The position numbers and the translations under genes are program-made. A stretch of DNA of 37,379 nt from Betaproteobacteria bacterium. Lineage in GTDB: Bacteria > Pseudomonadota > Gammaproteobacteria > Burkholderiales > SG8-41. Location of the stretch: NCBI GenBank assembly GCA_016868015.1, contig VGIF01000014.1, forward strand, positions 1 through 37,379, given 5' to 3'. Positions 8,120 through 16,791 of this stretch are shown one piece after another. Under the pieces are notes generated by a model. The model was given only the letters and a program-made list of their open reading frames with translations, searched no databases and had not been told where the DNA came from. Positions within the stretch are counted from its first letter, which is position 1. Each line of letters opens with the position of its first letter.

Positions 8120-9250
8120 TTAAATTTCCACGTAACCCGCGCGATACCAGGCGTGCGCGGCACGTGCGAGCGACGCGGCCAGTGGGCATGCCGGCAACCG
8201 CCGCCAATCAGCGAGTTGCTGCAATGGCGTGAGGTCGGCTGCGCTAATGCGTTGATGCTCGCCGTTGACAAAAAAATCGCCGCCGCTAAACAGCATGCGC
8301 GACGCTGGCGCGAGGCGCAGCCCGTGCGCGGCCACCCGTTTTGCGAACGCCGCGAGCGGCAGCGCCCGGCGCGGCGGCGTGAACACGGTGTGCGGCTTGG
8401 GCTCGGTCAGGTAACGTCCGCAAAAAATACGAATATCGTTGGCGCTCCAACGCACGCCCCGCAGCAGGCGCGTGTAGCGCTTTAACAGCTCGCCCGACAG
8501 CGCCGCGGGATGCCGCCGCGGTTGGAGATCGCGGTCCTGGTAGATGCCGTCGAGTTGAATGTCGTCTTGCAGGAACTCCAAAAAACGCGTGGCGAGTTCC
8601 TGCGCGCGCGGCGCGCGAAAGCCCACCGAAAGCGTCACGCACGGTTTAAGGGCGACACCTTCGTGGGCGTAGCGCGGCGGCAGATACAGCAAGTCGCCTT
8701 GCTCGAGGCGCCACTCGCGTTCGGGGCGAAAGCGCTTGAGGATACGTAGCGGCGCGTTGTCGACCAGGGTCACGTCGCGCTGCGCGCCGATGCGCCAGCG
8801 GCGCGTACCCGCGCCCTGCAGCAAAAAAACGTCGTAGCTGTCAAAATGCGGGCCGACGCCGCCGCCCGGCGGCGCGTAGCTCACCATCAAATCGTCGAGC
8901 CGCGCGTGCGGGATGAACGAAAAGCATTGCAGCAGCGCGGCGGCTTGCGGGTGTAGCACTTCAACGCCCTGCACCAGCAGCGTCCAGCCGCGCGCGGGCA
9001 GCCGCTTGAAATCGGCCTTGCGAAACGGGCCGTGGCGCACCGACCAGCGGTTGCGCGTGCACATCACCAGCCGCGATTCGACATCGTCGCGCGCCGCCCA
9101 CTCGAATAAGGCGTTGCGATCGAGCCAATCACCGCAGCCGGGCAGCGCGCCGCGCGCGAGCAACGGGCGCTTTTGCCAATGACGGCGCAGGAAGGCGCCC
9201 GCGTCAAGCCCGCCAAGCATACGTCGTGTTGTGTTCACCATTGCAGTCAT
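8120..9250 (-). CDS. roxA: Ribosomal uL16 arginine 3-hydroxylase-type JmjC cupin oxygenase
   Basis: A 376-residue Fe(II)/2-oxoglutarate oxygenase of the YcfD/RoxA family, which hydroxylates an arginine of ribosomal protein uL16. Metal ligands are visible as HFD (His135, Asp137) and the distal His196 in LPPRYAHEG. The N-terminal FLRRHWQKRPLLARGALP and GGGVGPHFDSYDVFL are family hallmarks. The C-terminal third (about 215-376) fits the dimerisation and winged-helix part of RoxA. The length is close to E. coli YcfD (373). ATG 9250 or 9241 may be the start. The gene is divergent from the FKBP gene and is followed by the DUF7931-like gene. Confidence 0.88.
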   Translation of the reverse strand: MTAMVNTTRRMLGGLDAGAFLRRHWQKRPLLARGALPGCGDWLDRNALFEWAARDDVESRLVMCTRNRWSVRHGPFRKADFKRLPARGWTLLVQGVEVLHPQAAALLQCFSFIPHARLDDLMVSYAPPGGGVGPHFDSYDVFLLQGAGTRRWRIGAQRDVTLVDNAPLRILKRFRPEREWRLEQGDLLYLPPRYAHEGVALKPCVTLSVGFRAPRAQELATRFLEFLQDDIQLDGIYQDRDLQPRRHPAALSGELLKRYTRLLRGVRWSANDIRIFCGRYLTEPKPHTVFTPPRRALPLAAFAKRVAAHGLRLAPASRMLFSGGDFFVNGEHQRISAADLTPLQQLADWRRLPACPLAASLARAAHAWYRAGYVEI

Positions 9251-9293
9251 TATAACGGCCGCGTTTTGCCGGCGTTTAAGCCGGGAATTCGGC

Positions 9294-9299
9294 TACAAT
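9294..9299 (+). promoter_or_regulatory. Probable -10 box (TACAAT) for the FKBP gene
   Basis: TACAAT lies 38 bases before ATG 9337 in the 86-base divergent region with roxA. TTGCCG at 9266-9271 is 22 bases away, too far for an ideal -35 box. Confidence 0.4.
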
Positions 9300-9336
9300 G
9301 GCCGCCCCATACAATCGCGCGCTAAGCCGAGACACT

Positions 9337-9816
9337 ATGAACGTCGCTCCCAAAACGGTGGTCACGCTGTCGTACACGCTCTACGAAGCCAACGGCGCCT
9401 TGATCGAAAAATCCGATGTGCCGCTGGTGTATTTACACGGCGGTTTTTCGGGCATCTTTCCGGCGGTGGAAAAAGCGCTCGACGGCAAGGTGGTAGGCGA
9501 GACCTGCCGCGTGCGGCTGGAACCATCGGACGCGTTCGGCGAATACGACGCGCAACTGGTGCGCATGGAGCCGCGCGACAAGTTTCCGGCCAAGCTCGAC
9601 GTGGGCATGCAGTTCGAGGGAGAATCCTCGCGCAAGGGCGAGACCCTGGTCTACACCGTGACCGACATCGCCGAAGGCAAGGTGGTGGTGGACGGCAATC
9701 ATCCGCTCGCCGGCAAGGCGCTTAACTTCGAATTCACCATCGCTGCGGTGCGCGCCGCCACTGAAGAAGAGCTGTCCCACGGCCACGTGCATGGGGCGCA
9801 CGGGCATCATCATTGA
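9337..9816 (+). CDS. SlyD-like FKBP-type peptidyl-prolyl isomerase
   Basis: A 159-residue protein with the FKBP/SlyD order: VTLSYTLYEANGALIEKS, then PLVYLHGGFSGIFPAVEKALDGKVVGE, an insert-in-flap chaperone domain (about 75-125) and NHPLAGKALNFEFTI. It catalyses proline isomerisation and acts as a cytoplasmic folding helper. The last residues are His-rich (HGHVHGAHGHHH), a likely nickel, zinc or copper binding tail as in SlyD. ATG 9337 is preferred over 9298, which would translate the promoter. The FKBP family is firm. The choice between SlyD and the ribosome-associated FkpB form rests on the His tail and the insert domain and favours SlyD. Confidence 0.9.
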   Translation: MNVAPKTVVTLSYTLYEANGALIEKSDVPLVYLHGGFSGIFPAVEKALDGKVVGETCRVRLEPSDAFGEYDAQLVRMEPRDKFPAKLDVGMQFEGESSRKGETLVYTVTDIAEGKVVVDGNHPLAGKALNFEFTIAAVRAATEEELSHGHVHGAHGHHH

Positions 9817-9822
9817 TGGCTT

Positions 9823-9875
9823 AGGGCCTGTTAACAATTAACTCGCGTCTCACGAATCAATTGTTAACAAGCCCT
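9823..9875. repeat. 53-bp TA-flanked palindromic element between convergent genes
   Basis: Arms of 17 bases (AGGGCCTGTTAACAATT and its complement AATTGTTAACAAGCCCT, one mismatch) surround a 19-base loop. TA abuts the GGGC/GCCC core on both sides (9822-9823 and 9875-9876), like a TA target duplication of an IS5- or IS630-type end. The right arm runs into the TAG stop of the phosphoesterase gene. It can act as a shared terminator hairpin for both convergent genes. Confidence 0.7.
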
Positions 9876-10794
9876 AGTTGGGCCTGAAACCGGGCGCGGC
9901 GCTAAAGACGATTCTGCCGTCGCGTTGCGACACCCGCACGCGCACCCAGTTCATGAACGGGTAGCCGAACACATCCAGCCGCGTGAAGTTGCCGACGCGG
10001 CGCCTGCTTTGCGGCTCCACCAGCGGCTGATCGAAGCGGTAGCGGTGCGTATCACCGTGGATCAACAGCACTTCGCCCGCAAAATCTAGCGACGCCCGCG
10101 TCATGGCGGCAAGCAACTCGGCGTAGCCGTTACGCGTGCCGATACTGCTCACGAACGGGTTGGCTTGCATCACCAGCACCACCGCGCGATGGTGGTGCGT
10201 TTGTGCGTAAGCAAAGGTCTCGCGGATCCATGCATCGAGTGCCTTGCCGCGTGCCGCGAATTCCTTGGGCATGTGCAAATTATTGTTGCCGCCGGGCACG
10301 TTCAAGGTCGCGAACACCACGCCTTGGTGCACCCAGCGCGCGTTTTCAGGGTAGCCGCCGCTTTGGCGCGTCAATGTGATTTTGTTCTGGCCCAGCGAAT
10401 AAGCGTCGGCGAAAAAAAGGCTGCGCAACTTTTGCAGCCGCTCCAGCGGATCATGGCGGCCCGCGCGCAGGCGGCGGCAGTCCGACCACTCGTTATCCCC
10501 CAGCGTGTAAATCAGCGCGTGGTGGAATAACGCGAACCATTCCGCGCGCTGTTCGAAAACGGCATCGCTGCACGGGGACGAGCCGCGCTTAAAATCGCCA
10601 ACGTGAATCGCGAACGCGAGTTTTTCGCGATTCATCTCACCGATCATGTCGACGAAAAGAGGCTCCTCATCCTCGGTGTAGGGGGTGTCGCCGAACGCGG
10701 CAAAGGTGAAATCCGCCGCGCTAGCTAGCGGCGCTACACTGAACGCGCTGATCGCGAGTATCAGCCACCATCGGAAAAATCGTCGCATCTTCAA
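9874..10794 (-). CDS. Secreted calcineurin-like metallophosphoesterase
   Basis: A 306-residue protein with a signal peptide (MKMRRFFRWW, hydrophobic core, cleavage after ASA at about residue 26). The mature protein carries metallophosphatase blocks: GDTPY (35-39), HVGDFKRG (about 64-71), GDNEW (99-103) and a late HGDTHRY. These give the Asp/His/Asn ligands of a dinuclear centre. It is probably periplasmic and hydrolyses a phosphomonoester or diester; the substrate is unknown. It lies 34 bases downstream of mutS on the same strand, with repeat copy C in between. The stop codon is shared with the 53-bp palindrome. Confidence 0.75.
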   Translation of the reverse strand: MKMRRFFRWWLILAISAFSVAPLASAADFTFAAFGDTPYTEDEEPLFVDMIGEMNREKLAFAIHVGDFKRGSSPCSDAVFEQRAEWFALFHHALIYTLGDNEWSDCRRLRAGRHDPLERLQKLRSLFFADAYSLGQNKITLTRQSGGYPENARWVHQGVVFATLNVPGGNNNLHMPKEFAARGKALDAWIRETFAYAQTHHHRAVVLVMQANPFVSSIGTRNGYAELLAAMTRASLDFAGEVLLIHGDTHRYRFDQPLVEPQSRRRVGNFTRLDVFGYPFMNWVRVRVSQRDGRIVFSAAPGFRPN

Positions 10795-10802
10795 GTTAAA
10801 AC

Positions 10803-10835
10803 GTAATCCATTGATTTTATTGATATTTTTATCTA
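10803..10835 (+). repeat. 33-bp AT-rich intergenic element, copy C (IHF-site-like)
   Basis: It begins GTAATCCATTGATTTTATT and continues into an AT tract. On the minus strand it reads AATCAATGGATTA, an exact IHF consensus match. It overlaps the mutS stop codon (10829-10831) and fills the gap to the phosphoesterase gene. Confidence 0.75.
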
Positions 10836-13399
10836 TCGATTTGATTGCGTAACTGATACAGCAGTTTCAGCGCGGCGCGCGGCGTAAGCGCATCCGGGTC
10901 GGTCGCACGCAATGCGTTAATGATGGGATGCTCCAGCGCGGCCTCAGGTTCCCGCGCGGCACGCGCCTGCGTAAACAAATCACCTTGCCCGCCGGCGCTG
11001 AGCGCTTTTTCTTCCAGCGCCTGCAAATTACGCCGCGCCGCGCGTATCACATTCGCCGGCACGCCGGCGAGTTGCGCCACTTGTAAACCGTAGCTTTGAT
11101 TGGCGGGGCCTTCCTCGACGCTGTGCAAAAAAACGATGTGGTCCTTGTGCTCCACCGCGCCGAAGTGCACGTTGGCTACTTCCTTGAATTTGAGCGCGAG
11201 CTCGGTCAGCTCGAAATAGTGGGTGGCAAACAGCGTATAGCAGCGGCATTTTTCAACCAGGTGCCGTGCGATCGCACCGGCCAGCGCCAGCCCATCGTAA
11301 GTCGAGGTGCCGCGGCCGATTTCATCCATAAGCACCAGGCTCTTGGGTGTGGCGTGATGCAAAATGTACGCCGCCTCGGTCATCTCCACCATGAATGTCG
11401 AGCGCCCGCCCGCGAGATCGTCGGCGGCGCCAATGCGCGTGAAAATTTGATCCACCGGGCCGATGCGCGCGCGCGTCGCCGGCACAAACGAACCGCAGTG
11501 GGCGAGCAGCACGATGATCGCCACTTGTCGCATGTAAGTCGATTTGCCGCCCATGTTGGGGCCGGTGATCAGCAACATTTGCCGGGTGGGCGAGAGCTGC
11601 GCGTCGTTGGGGACGAAGCGATCGACCTGCGCCTGCACCACCGGGTGACGGCCGCCTTCGATAGCAATGGCGGCGTCGTCGCAAAACTGCGGCGCGCACC
11701 AGTCGAGCGCGGCGGCGCGCTCGGCAAAAGTGGCGAGCAAATCGAGCTCGGCGAGCGCCGCCGCCGCTTGCTGCAATGCCGGGATGTGCGGCGCAAGGCT
11801 GTCGAGTAGCGCGTCATAGAGCAATTTTTCACGGGCGAGTGCGCGATCTTGCGCGGACAGCGCCTTGTCTTCGAAGGTTTTGAGTTCAGGCGTGATGTAA
11901 CGCTCGGCGTTTTTGAGCGTTTGCCGGCGGCGGTAATCGTCTGGCACCTTGTCGCTTTGCGCGCGCGTGACCTCAATGTAAAAGCCGTGCACGCGGTTGT
12001 ATTCCACCTTGAGATTGGCAATGCCGCTGCGCGCTTTTTCGCGTGCTTCCAGCGCCAGCAAAAATTCGCCGCAGTTGTTTTGAATGCCGCGCAACTCGTC
12101 AAGTTCGGCATCGTAGCCGCCGGCGATGACGCCGCCTTCGCGGATCAGCGCGGCGGGTTCGGCTTGAATCGCGGCGGTGAGTCGGGCCGCCACGGCCCCT
12201 GGCACGCCCAGCCGATGCGAGAGAAACTTAAGGTGTGCGCTGGCGCCGCCGCCGAGCAAGCCTTGCGCCGCCGGCAGTTGTTTCAAGGTGTCGCGCAAGC
12301 CCGACAGATCGCGCGGGCGCGCGGTTTTTAAGGCGAGCCGTGCGGTAATGCGTTCGACGTCCACGAAGGTGCGCAGCAACGCCTGCACGCGTTCGTGGCC
12401 GCTGGTTTCGATCAACTCACCGATGGCGTCGTGCCGCGCGACCAGGGTTTCGCGATGCGTCAACGGATGATGCAGCGCGTGGCGCAGCCGGCGGCTGCCC
12501 ATGCTGGTGGCGCAGCGATCGAGCAGCGACAACAAGGTCGGCGCCGCTTCGCCGCGGATGGTTTCCGTGAGCTCCAGGTTGCGCCGCGTGGCCGGGTCCA
12601 TGCGCACCCACTCGCTTGATTGCTCCACCGAGAGTGCGGTGAGATGCGCGATGGCCGCGCCTTGCGTGGCCTTGACGAAATCGAGCAGCGCGTTGGCCGC
12701 GCCCACCGCGATGCTCAATGCCTCGGCGCCAAAACCGGTCAGATCGAGCGTGCCGAAGTGCTTACACAGGTTGCGGCGCGCGGCATCGAATTCGAATGGC
12801 CACGGCGGCACGCGCTTCACCGGCATTTTCCAGTGCGCCGGCAGGCTTTGCGCCAAACTGTCGGGCGCCAAAATTTCCGCCGGGCGCAGGCGCTCGATTT
12901 CGGCATCGAGATTGCGCCACGCGGTCTCCAGCACCGCGAAGCGCCCGGAGGCGAGCGACAGCCACGCAATGCCCAGCGTGTCGCGCGCGCGGTTTAACGC
13001 GAGCACGATGTTGTCGCGCTTGTCGTCGAGCAGCGCCGCGTCGGTCAGCGTCCCCGGCGTGACGATACGCATGACCTTGCGCTCGACCGGGCCTTTGGAG
13101 GCCGCCGGGTCGCCGATTTGTTCGCAGATCGCCACCGATTCGCCGAGCTTCACCAGCTTGGCGAGGTATTGCTCAGCGGCGTGAAACGGCACGCCCGCCA
13201 TTTTGATCGGCACGCCGGCGGAAGCACCGCGGCTGGTCAACGTGATGTCGAGCAACTTCGCCGCGCGCTCGGCATCGTCATAAAACAGCTCGTAAAAATC
13301 GCCCATGCGGTAGAACAGCAGCTTGTCCGCGTGCTGCGCTTTGATGCGCAGATACTGCTGCATCATAGGCGTATGGTTGCTGAAACTGGGGTCGTTCAA
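10829..13399 (-). CDS. mutS: DNA mismatch repair protein MutS
   Basis: An 856-residue protein (E. coli 853) that recognises mismatches and recruits MutL. The N-terminal mismatch-binding Phe35-Tyr-Glu37 lies in [12 protein letters not shown]. The connector, core and clamp follow. The ATPase has a Walker [10 protein letters not shown] with Lys619, a Walker B near [13 protein letters not shown] and the H-loop LFATHYFEL. The start is TTG 13399, preceded by the purine-rich AAGAGAAGAG. The first ATG (13366) would cut into the conserved HTPMMQQYL segment, so the TTG is preferred. No frameshift is seen. The integrase gene starts 158 bases away in the opposite direction, so the native mutS promoter may have been changed by that insertion. 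Confidence 0.97.
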   Translation of the reverse strand: MNDPSFSNHTPMMQQYLRIKAQHADKLLFYRMGDFYELFYDDAERAAKLLDITLTSRGASAGVPIKMAGVPFHAAEQYLAKLVKLGESVAICEQIGDPAASKGPVERKVMRIVTPGTLTDAALLDDKRDNIVLALNRARDTLGIAWLSLASGRFAVLETAWRNLDAEIERLRPAEILAPDSLAQSLPAHWKMPVKRVPPWPFEFDAARRNLCKHFGTLDLTGFGAEALSIAVGAANALLDFVKATQGAAIAHLTALSVEQSSEWVRMDPATRRNLELTETIRGEAAPTLLSLLDRCATSMGSRRLRHALHHPLTHRETLVARHDAIGELIETSGHERVQALLRTFVDVERITARLALKTARPRDLSGLRDTLKQLPAAQGLLGGGASAHLKFLSHRLGVPGAVAARLTAAIQAEPAALIREGGVIAGGYDAELDELRGIQNNCGEFLLALEAREKARSGIANLKVEYNRVHGFYIEVTRAQSDKVPDDYRRRQTLKNAERYITPELKTFEDKALSAQDRALAREKLLYDALLDSLAPHIPALQQAAAALAELDLLATFAERAAALDWCAPQFCDDAAIAIEGGRHPVVQAQVDRFVPNDAQLSPTRQMLLITGPNMGGKSTYMRQVAIIVLLAHCGSFVPATRARIGPVDQIFTRIGAADDLAGGRSTFMVEMTEAAYILHHATPKSLVLMDEIGRGTSTYDGLALAGAIARHLVEKCRCYTLFATHYFELTELALKFKEVANVHFGAVEHKDHIVFLHSVEEGPANQSYGLQVAQLAGVPANVIRAARRNLQALEEKALSAGGQGDLFTQARAAREPEAALEHPIINALRATDPDALTPRAALKLLYQLRNQIDR

Positions 13400-13480
13400 G
13401 CTCTTCTCTTCTTTGGCAAAACTGCGGGTAACTACTTGTACAGATGGCGCTTATTGCAAATTCCGGTCTCTGCTTGATGG

Positions 13481-13513
13481 CTGGACTCGTCCAGTCTTGT
13501 CCAGCCTTGTCAG
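13481..13513. repeat. Inverted and tandem GTCCAG repeats upstream of the integrase
   Basis: CTGGAC and GTCCAG form a 6-bp inverted repeat around TC (13481-13494). Two further units, TCTTGTCCAG and CCTTGTCAG, follow in tandem. The array stands in the 158-base gap between mutS and the integrase. It may be part of the attachment site or an integrase arm-binding or regulatory site. Confidence 0.45.
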
Positions 13514-13557
13514 TCGGTTTGGTGTAGGTGGCGGTATAGGTCTACGCTGCATTCGCA

Positions 13558-14799
13558 ATGAAGAAACCGCCACCCATGCTCACCCCTCGCATTATCGCCG
13601 ACCTGCGTTCAGGAGACGAGTGCGCCGATCCCGATTACCCGGGATTGAGGGTGCGCCACACGAATGCAGCCCGAGTGTTTTTCTACCGCTACCGGGCCAG
13701 TGATGGCGCACTGCGCGAGATCAAGCTCGGCGAGTTTGGTCCCATGACCCTCGCGGAAGCACGCAAGGCGCTGGGACGCTTGAAGCTCGAACGCGAGCGC
13801 GGGTTCGACCCGCAGTTGGAGAAGCAGCAGGCACGCGCGGAAGCGAGACGACATCGCGAAGCCGAGAAACTCGCGCGCTATACGGTGGAGAAAATGGTCG
13901 AGGACTACATCGCTGAGCGCCTGAGCAAACAGAAGCGCGGTGACGAGGGCGCACGGCTGCTGCGTCGCGAACTGCTCTCCAAGCTCGGCGATAGCCCTGC
14001 GGCGGCGGTGACACGACGCGAACTGCAGGACGAAGTGATCCGGCCCATGCTGAATCGCGCCCCACGGTGTGGCACTTACCTGCTTGGCCGCATTCGCTGC
14101 GCGTACACGCACGCCGCGGAACAGGGACGTCTCCCCGACGACTTCGTGTTTCCGACGCTGGGCATCAAAGGTGCGCCGCAGGTGCGCAGAAAGCGCGTCT
14201 TCAGCGACAGCGAGCTCGCGACGTTCGTGCGTTGGCTGCCGCGCAGTCCCTACAGCCAGACCGTGCGAGATGCGCTGGCGCTGGTGCTCTTCACCGGCTG
14301 CCGCTCGGGCGAAGTGGTCGCGGCAATGTGGCGAGACATCGACTTGGAGCGCGCGGTATGGACGATCCGCGAAACGAAAAACGGCGAGCCGCACGACGTC
14401 ATGCTTTCGCGTCAGGCGATCGACCTGCTGAAAGTGCGCCGGGCGCTGCATGATGTCTTCGTCTTTCCTTCACCGATGGACAGATACCACATCGCGCAGA
14501 AAGCGCTCGGCCTTGCGCAATACGAGGCACGCAAGAAGAAGGAGGGGAAGCCGCGCGCCGATCCGATCGAGCTACCGTGGACAGTTCACGACCTGCGTCG
14601 CACGGTGGCCACGGGGTTGGCGAAGCTCGGTTACCTTCGTGTCGTGCAGGACCGCATCCTCAATCACGTCGACAGTTCGGTGAGCGCCATCTACGACCGG
14701 CATCGCTACGACGCCGAGGCGCGGGTGTGGCTGCAGAAGTGGGCGGATTATCTCGACGCGCTGACCGTGAGCAACGTGGTGCCGCTGCGCGCCGCGTGA
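13558..14799 (+). CDS. int: Tyrosine recombinase/integrase with DUF4102-type arm domain
   Basis: A 413-residue phage- or island-type integrase. The N-terminal part (about 10-90) is the DUF4102 arm-binding domain (IADLRSGDECADPDYPGLRVR, IKLGEFGPMTLAEARKAL). A core-binding domain follows at about 105-200. The catalytic domain shows Arg249 (GCRSGE), His344 and Arg347 (HDLRRT), His370 (LNHVD) and the nucleophile Tyr379 (IYDRH), so it appears intact. It catalyses site-specific integration and excision of the element that brought the AbiE pair. ATG 13558 is at the start of the open frame; an ATG six codons later is possible. Confidence 0.93.
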   Translation: MKKPPPMLTPRIIADLRSGDECADPDYPGLRVRHTNAARVFFYRYRASDGALREIKLGEFGPMTLAEARKALGRLKLERERGFDPQLEKQQARAEARRHREAEKLARYTVEKMVEDYIAERLSKQKRGDEGARLLRRELLSKLGDSPAAAVTRRELQDEVIRPMLNRAPRCGTYLLGRIRCAYTHAAEQGRLPDDFVFPTLGIKGAPQVRRKRVFSDSELATFVRWLPRSPYSQTVRDALALVLFTGCRSGEVVAAMWRDIDLERAVWTIRETKNGEPHDVMLSRQAIDLLKVRRALHDVFVFPSPMDRYHIAQKALGLAQYEARKKKEGKPRADPIELPWTVHDLRRTVATGLAKLGYLRVVQDRILNHVDSSVSAIYDRHRYDAEARVWLQKWADYLDALTVSNVVPLRAA

Positions 14800-14906
14800 T
14801 CGTTTCGATACGGAGCCGGAACGGTGCCTTGTCAGGACCGGCAACTCCTATCGCGATGAGCCTCGATTTCCCCTGGACGGGGGCCATCGCGTGTCAGTAA
14901 CGGCGG

Positions 14907-14987
14907 CTGATTAGATATAGTGTCGTAATTACAATAAGATACGAATATGGCGTGAATAATTAATCAAAAACGTCGTATCTGATTAGA
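14907..14987. promoter_or_regulatory. AT-rich control region with inverted repeats, probable AbiEi operator
   Basis: AATAAGATACGA (14933-14944) and the complement of AATCAGATACGA (14973-14984) form a 12-bp inverted repeat with one mismatch. A direct repeat CTGATTAGA occurs at 14907-14915 and 14979-14987. TATAGT at 14916-14921 could be a -10 box. The region is far more AT-rich than its surroundings and lies just before abiEi. AbiEi antitoxins are known to repress their own operon by binding inverted repeats. Confidence 0.6.
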
Positions 14988-15010
14988 AATTGCGGTAAGA
15001 TTCATGCACT

Positions 15011-15766
15011 ATGGGAACTTCAAGACATTCGCTAATCAAGCAGCTCCAGACCAGCCTCCCACGCGGAGCGCCATTCGATGTGGGCGCGCTCGCGCGCTTG
15101 GGGGTGTCCGCGAAGCTGGCGGCCCACTATGCCGCGACGGGTTGGCTGGTCCGGCTGGCGCAGGGCGTGTACGCCTTTCCCGCCGATGAACTGAACGCAC
15201 ACGCGACGACCAAGTTCCTGCAGACCCGTGTCGCCGGCCTGCACGTCGCAGGCAAGAGCGCGCTTGCCATACACGGCGTGCGCCACAATCTGGCCACGCG
15301 CGAGCAGTGGGTGCTCTGGGGCGATGTGCGCTTCGCGCTGCCTGCATGGTTCACCACGCGTTTTCCCGCGCGTTACGTGTCGGCCCAGCTGTTCGATTGG
15401 CCGGATGAGGCGCTGGCCGCAAAGAGCCTGACTACGCCACCCGACGTGACTGAAGGCTTGCGCGTGTCGGTACCCGAGCGCGCGCTGCTCGAACTGCTCT
15501 ACGACGTGGGCACCCATCAGGGGCTGGAAGAAGCGCGCAACCTGTTCGAGAGCCTGAGCAATCCGCGCAAGGAGATACTCGGCCGTCTGCTCGCCTGTTG
15601 CACCAGCGTCAAGACGGTGCGCCTCTTCCTGACCTGGGCGCGCGAGACAAAGTTGGTGGACGTCGCCGCCCTCCAGCAGCACTACACCTTGCCGGTCGGC
15701 AGCGACAAGCGTTGGATGACCCGCCTGAAAGACGGCACCTTGTTGAGCCTGAAACCGCATGGATAA
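15011..15766 (+). CDS. abiEi: AbiEi-family antitoxin of a type IV toxin-antitoxin system
   Basis: A 251-residue protein. The N-terminal 60 residues form a winged-helix pattern (FDVGALARLGVSAKLAAHYAATGWLVRLAQGVYAF) typical of AbiEi antitoxins. The rest has the AbiEi C-terminal sequence (GKSALAIHGVRHNL, VSVPERALLELLYDV, NPRKEILGRLLACC). It should repress the operon and counter the AbiEii toxin without binding it directly. Its stop overlaps the abiEii start by eight bases, so the two are translationally coupled. The upstream region has matching inverted repeats. GGTAAG about ten bases before ATG 15011 is a weak ribosome site. Confidence 0.9.
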   Translation: MGTSRHSLIKQLQTSLPRGAPFDVGALARLGVSAKLAAHYAATGWLVRLAQGVYAFPADELNAHATTKFLQTRVAGLHVAGKSALAIHGVRHNLATREQWVLWGDVRFALPAWFTTRFPARYVSAQLFDWPDEALAAKSLTTPPDVTEGLRVSVPERALLELLYDVGTHQGLEEARNLFESLSNPRKEILGRLLACCTSVKTVRLFLTWARETKLVDVAALQQHYTLPVGSDKRWMTRLKDGTLLSLKPHG

Positions 15767-16673
15767 GGTTTATGCCGATGCCGTGCGCTTGCTGCTGGCC
15801 GCCGCGCCTGAGGTGTTCGCCAACGACATCTTCGCGATGAAGGGTGGCACCGCCATCAACCTTTTCGTGCATGACATGCCGCGCCTGTCGGTCGATATCG
15901 ACGTGGTCTACACCCCCTGGCAAACGCCGCGCGAGCAGGCGCTGGCGGCCATCGCCGGCGAAATCGAAGCTATCGCCGGGCGGCTTGCCAAACGAGGCAT
16001 GCGCACGCGTAAGGTGGCAAGCAAGGATGTTGGCGAAACGAAACTGCTGATCGAGCGTGACGGCGATCAGGTAAAGGTCGAAGTCAACGCGGTTTTTCGC
16101 GGAACAGTCTTGCTGGTGGAGCGGCGCAGCCTGACGTCCAGGACGGCCAATATGTTCGGCGCCGAACTCGAAGTGCCTTTGCTCGCCACGGCCGAACTCT
16201 ACGGCAGCAAGCTCGTGGCCGCGATGGACCGGCAACATCCCCGCGATTTGTTCGACGTATGGCAGATGTTTATCTCCGACGGTCTGTCCGACGCGACCGT
16301 TGAGTGCTTCGTTACCTATTTGGCCGGTCACAACCGGCCCACCCATGAAGTCCTGTTCGGCAACGACAAAGACATCGCCGACGAATACCGGAATACCTTT
16401 GTTGGGATGACTGTGGAACCGGTCAGCTTCGATACGCTGCTGGAAACGCGCGCGCGTCTGCGCGCGGAACTGCCGCAACGGCTGACCGGCGCGCAGCGTA
16501 ATTTCCTGACAGGCCTTTCGCGCGCGCAACCCGACTGGACCTTGCTGCAATGCCCGCATGCCGCCGAATTGCCCGCACTGCGCTGGAAGCTCGCGAACCT
16601 CCAGACATTCAGCAAGCGCCGCCCGGCGGATTTTGAACAGCAAGCCAGGGCACTGGAAATCAGACTGAGCTGA
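15759..16673 (+). CDS. abiEii: AbiEii-family nucleotidyltransferase toxin
   Basis: A 304-residue DNA polymerase-beta-type nucleotidyltransferase. Motif I is GGTAIN (29-34) with the metal-binding pair Asp46 and Asp48 in LSVDIDVV. The later motif KLVAAMDRQHPRDLFDV (about 151-167) is the AbiEii motif III/IV. A helical C-terminus follows. AbiEii toxins arrest growth (members of the family add nucleotides to tRNA) and give abortive infection against phage. All key residues are present, so it should be active. It is coupled to abiEi by the ATG/TAA overlap. No terminator is obvious in the 118 bases to the convergent hybrid gene. Confidence 0.92.
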   Translation: MDKVYADAVRLLLAAAPEVFANDIFAMKGGTAINLFVHDMPRLSVDIDVVYTPWQTPREQALAAIAGEIEAIAGRLAKRGMRTRKVASKDVGETKLLIERDGDQVKVEVNAVFRGTVLLVERRSLTSRTANMFGAELEVPLLATAELYGSKLVAAMDRQHPRDLFDVWQMFISDGLSDATVECFVTYLAGHNRPTHEVLFGNDKDIADEYRNTFVGMTVEPVSFDTLLETRARLRAELPQRLTGAQRNFLTGLSRAQPDWTLLQCPHAAELPALRWKLANLQTFSKRRPADFEQQARALEIRLS

Positions 16674-16791
16674 GGCTTGCTCGCCCGCAGCGGGATGAGC
16701 GTAGATATTGCCTATCCGGCCACGCGCGCGCCTGGGTACAGTCGATCCTTTTACTTGCCATTCGCCGACTTCCTCCTCCTGGTGCCGCGTG

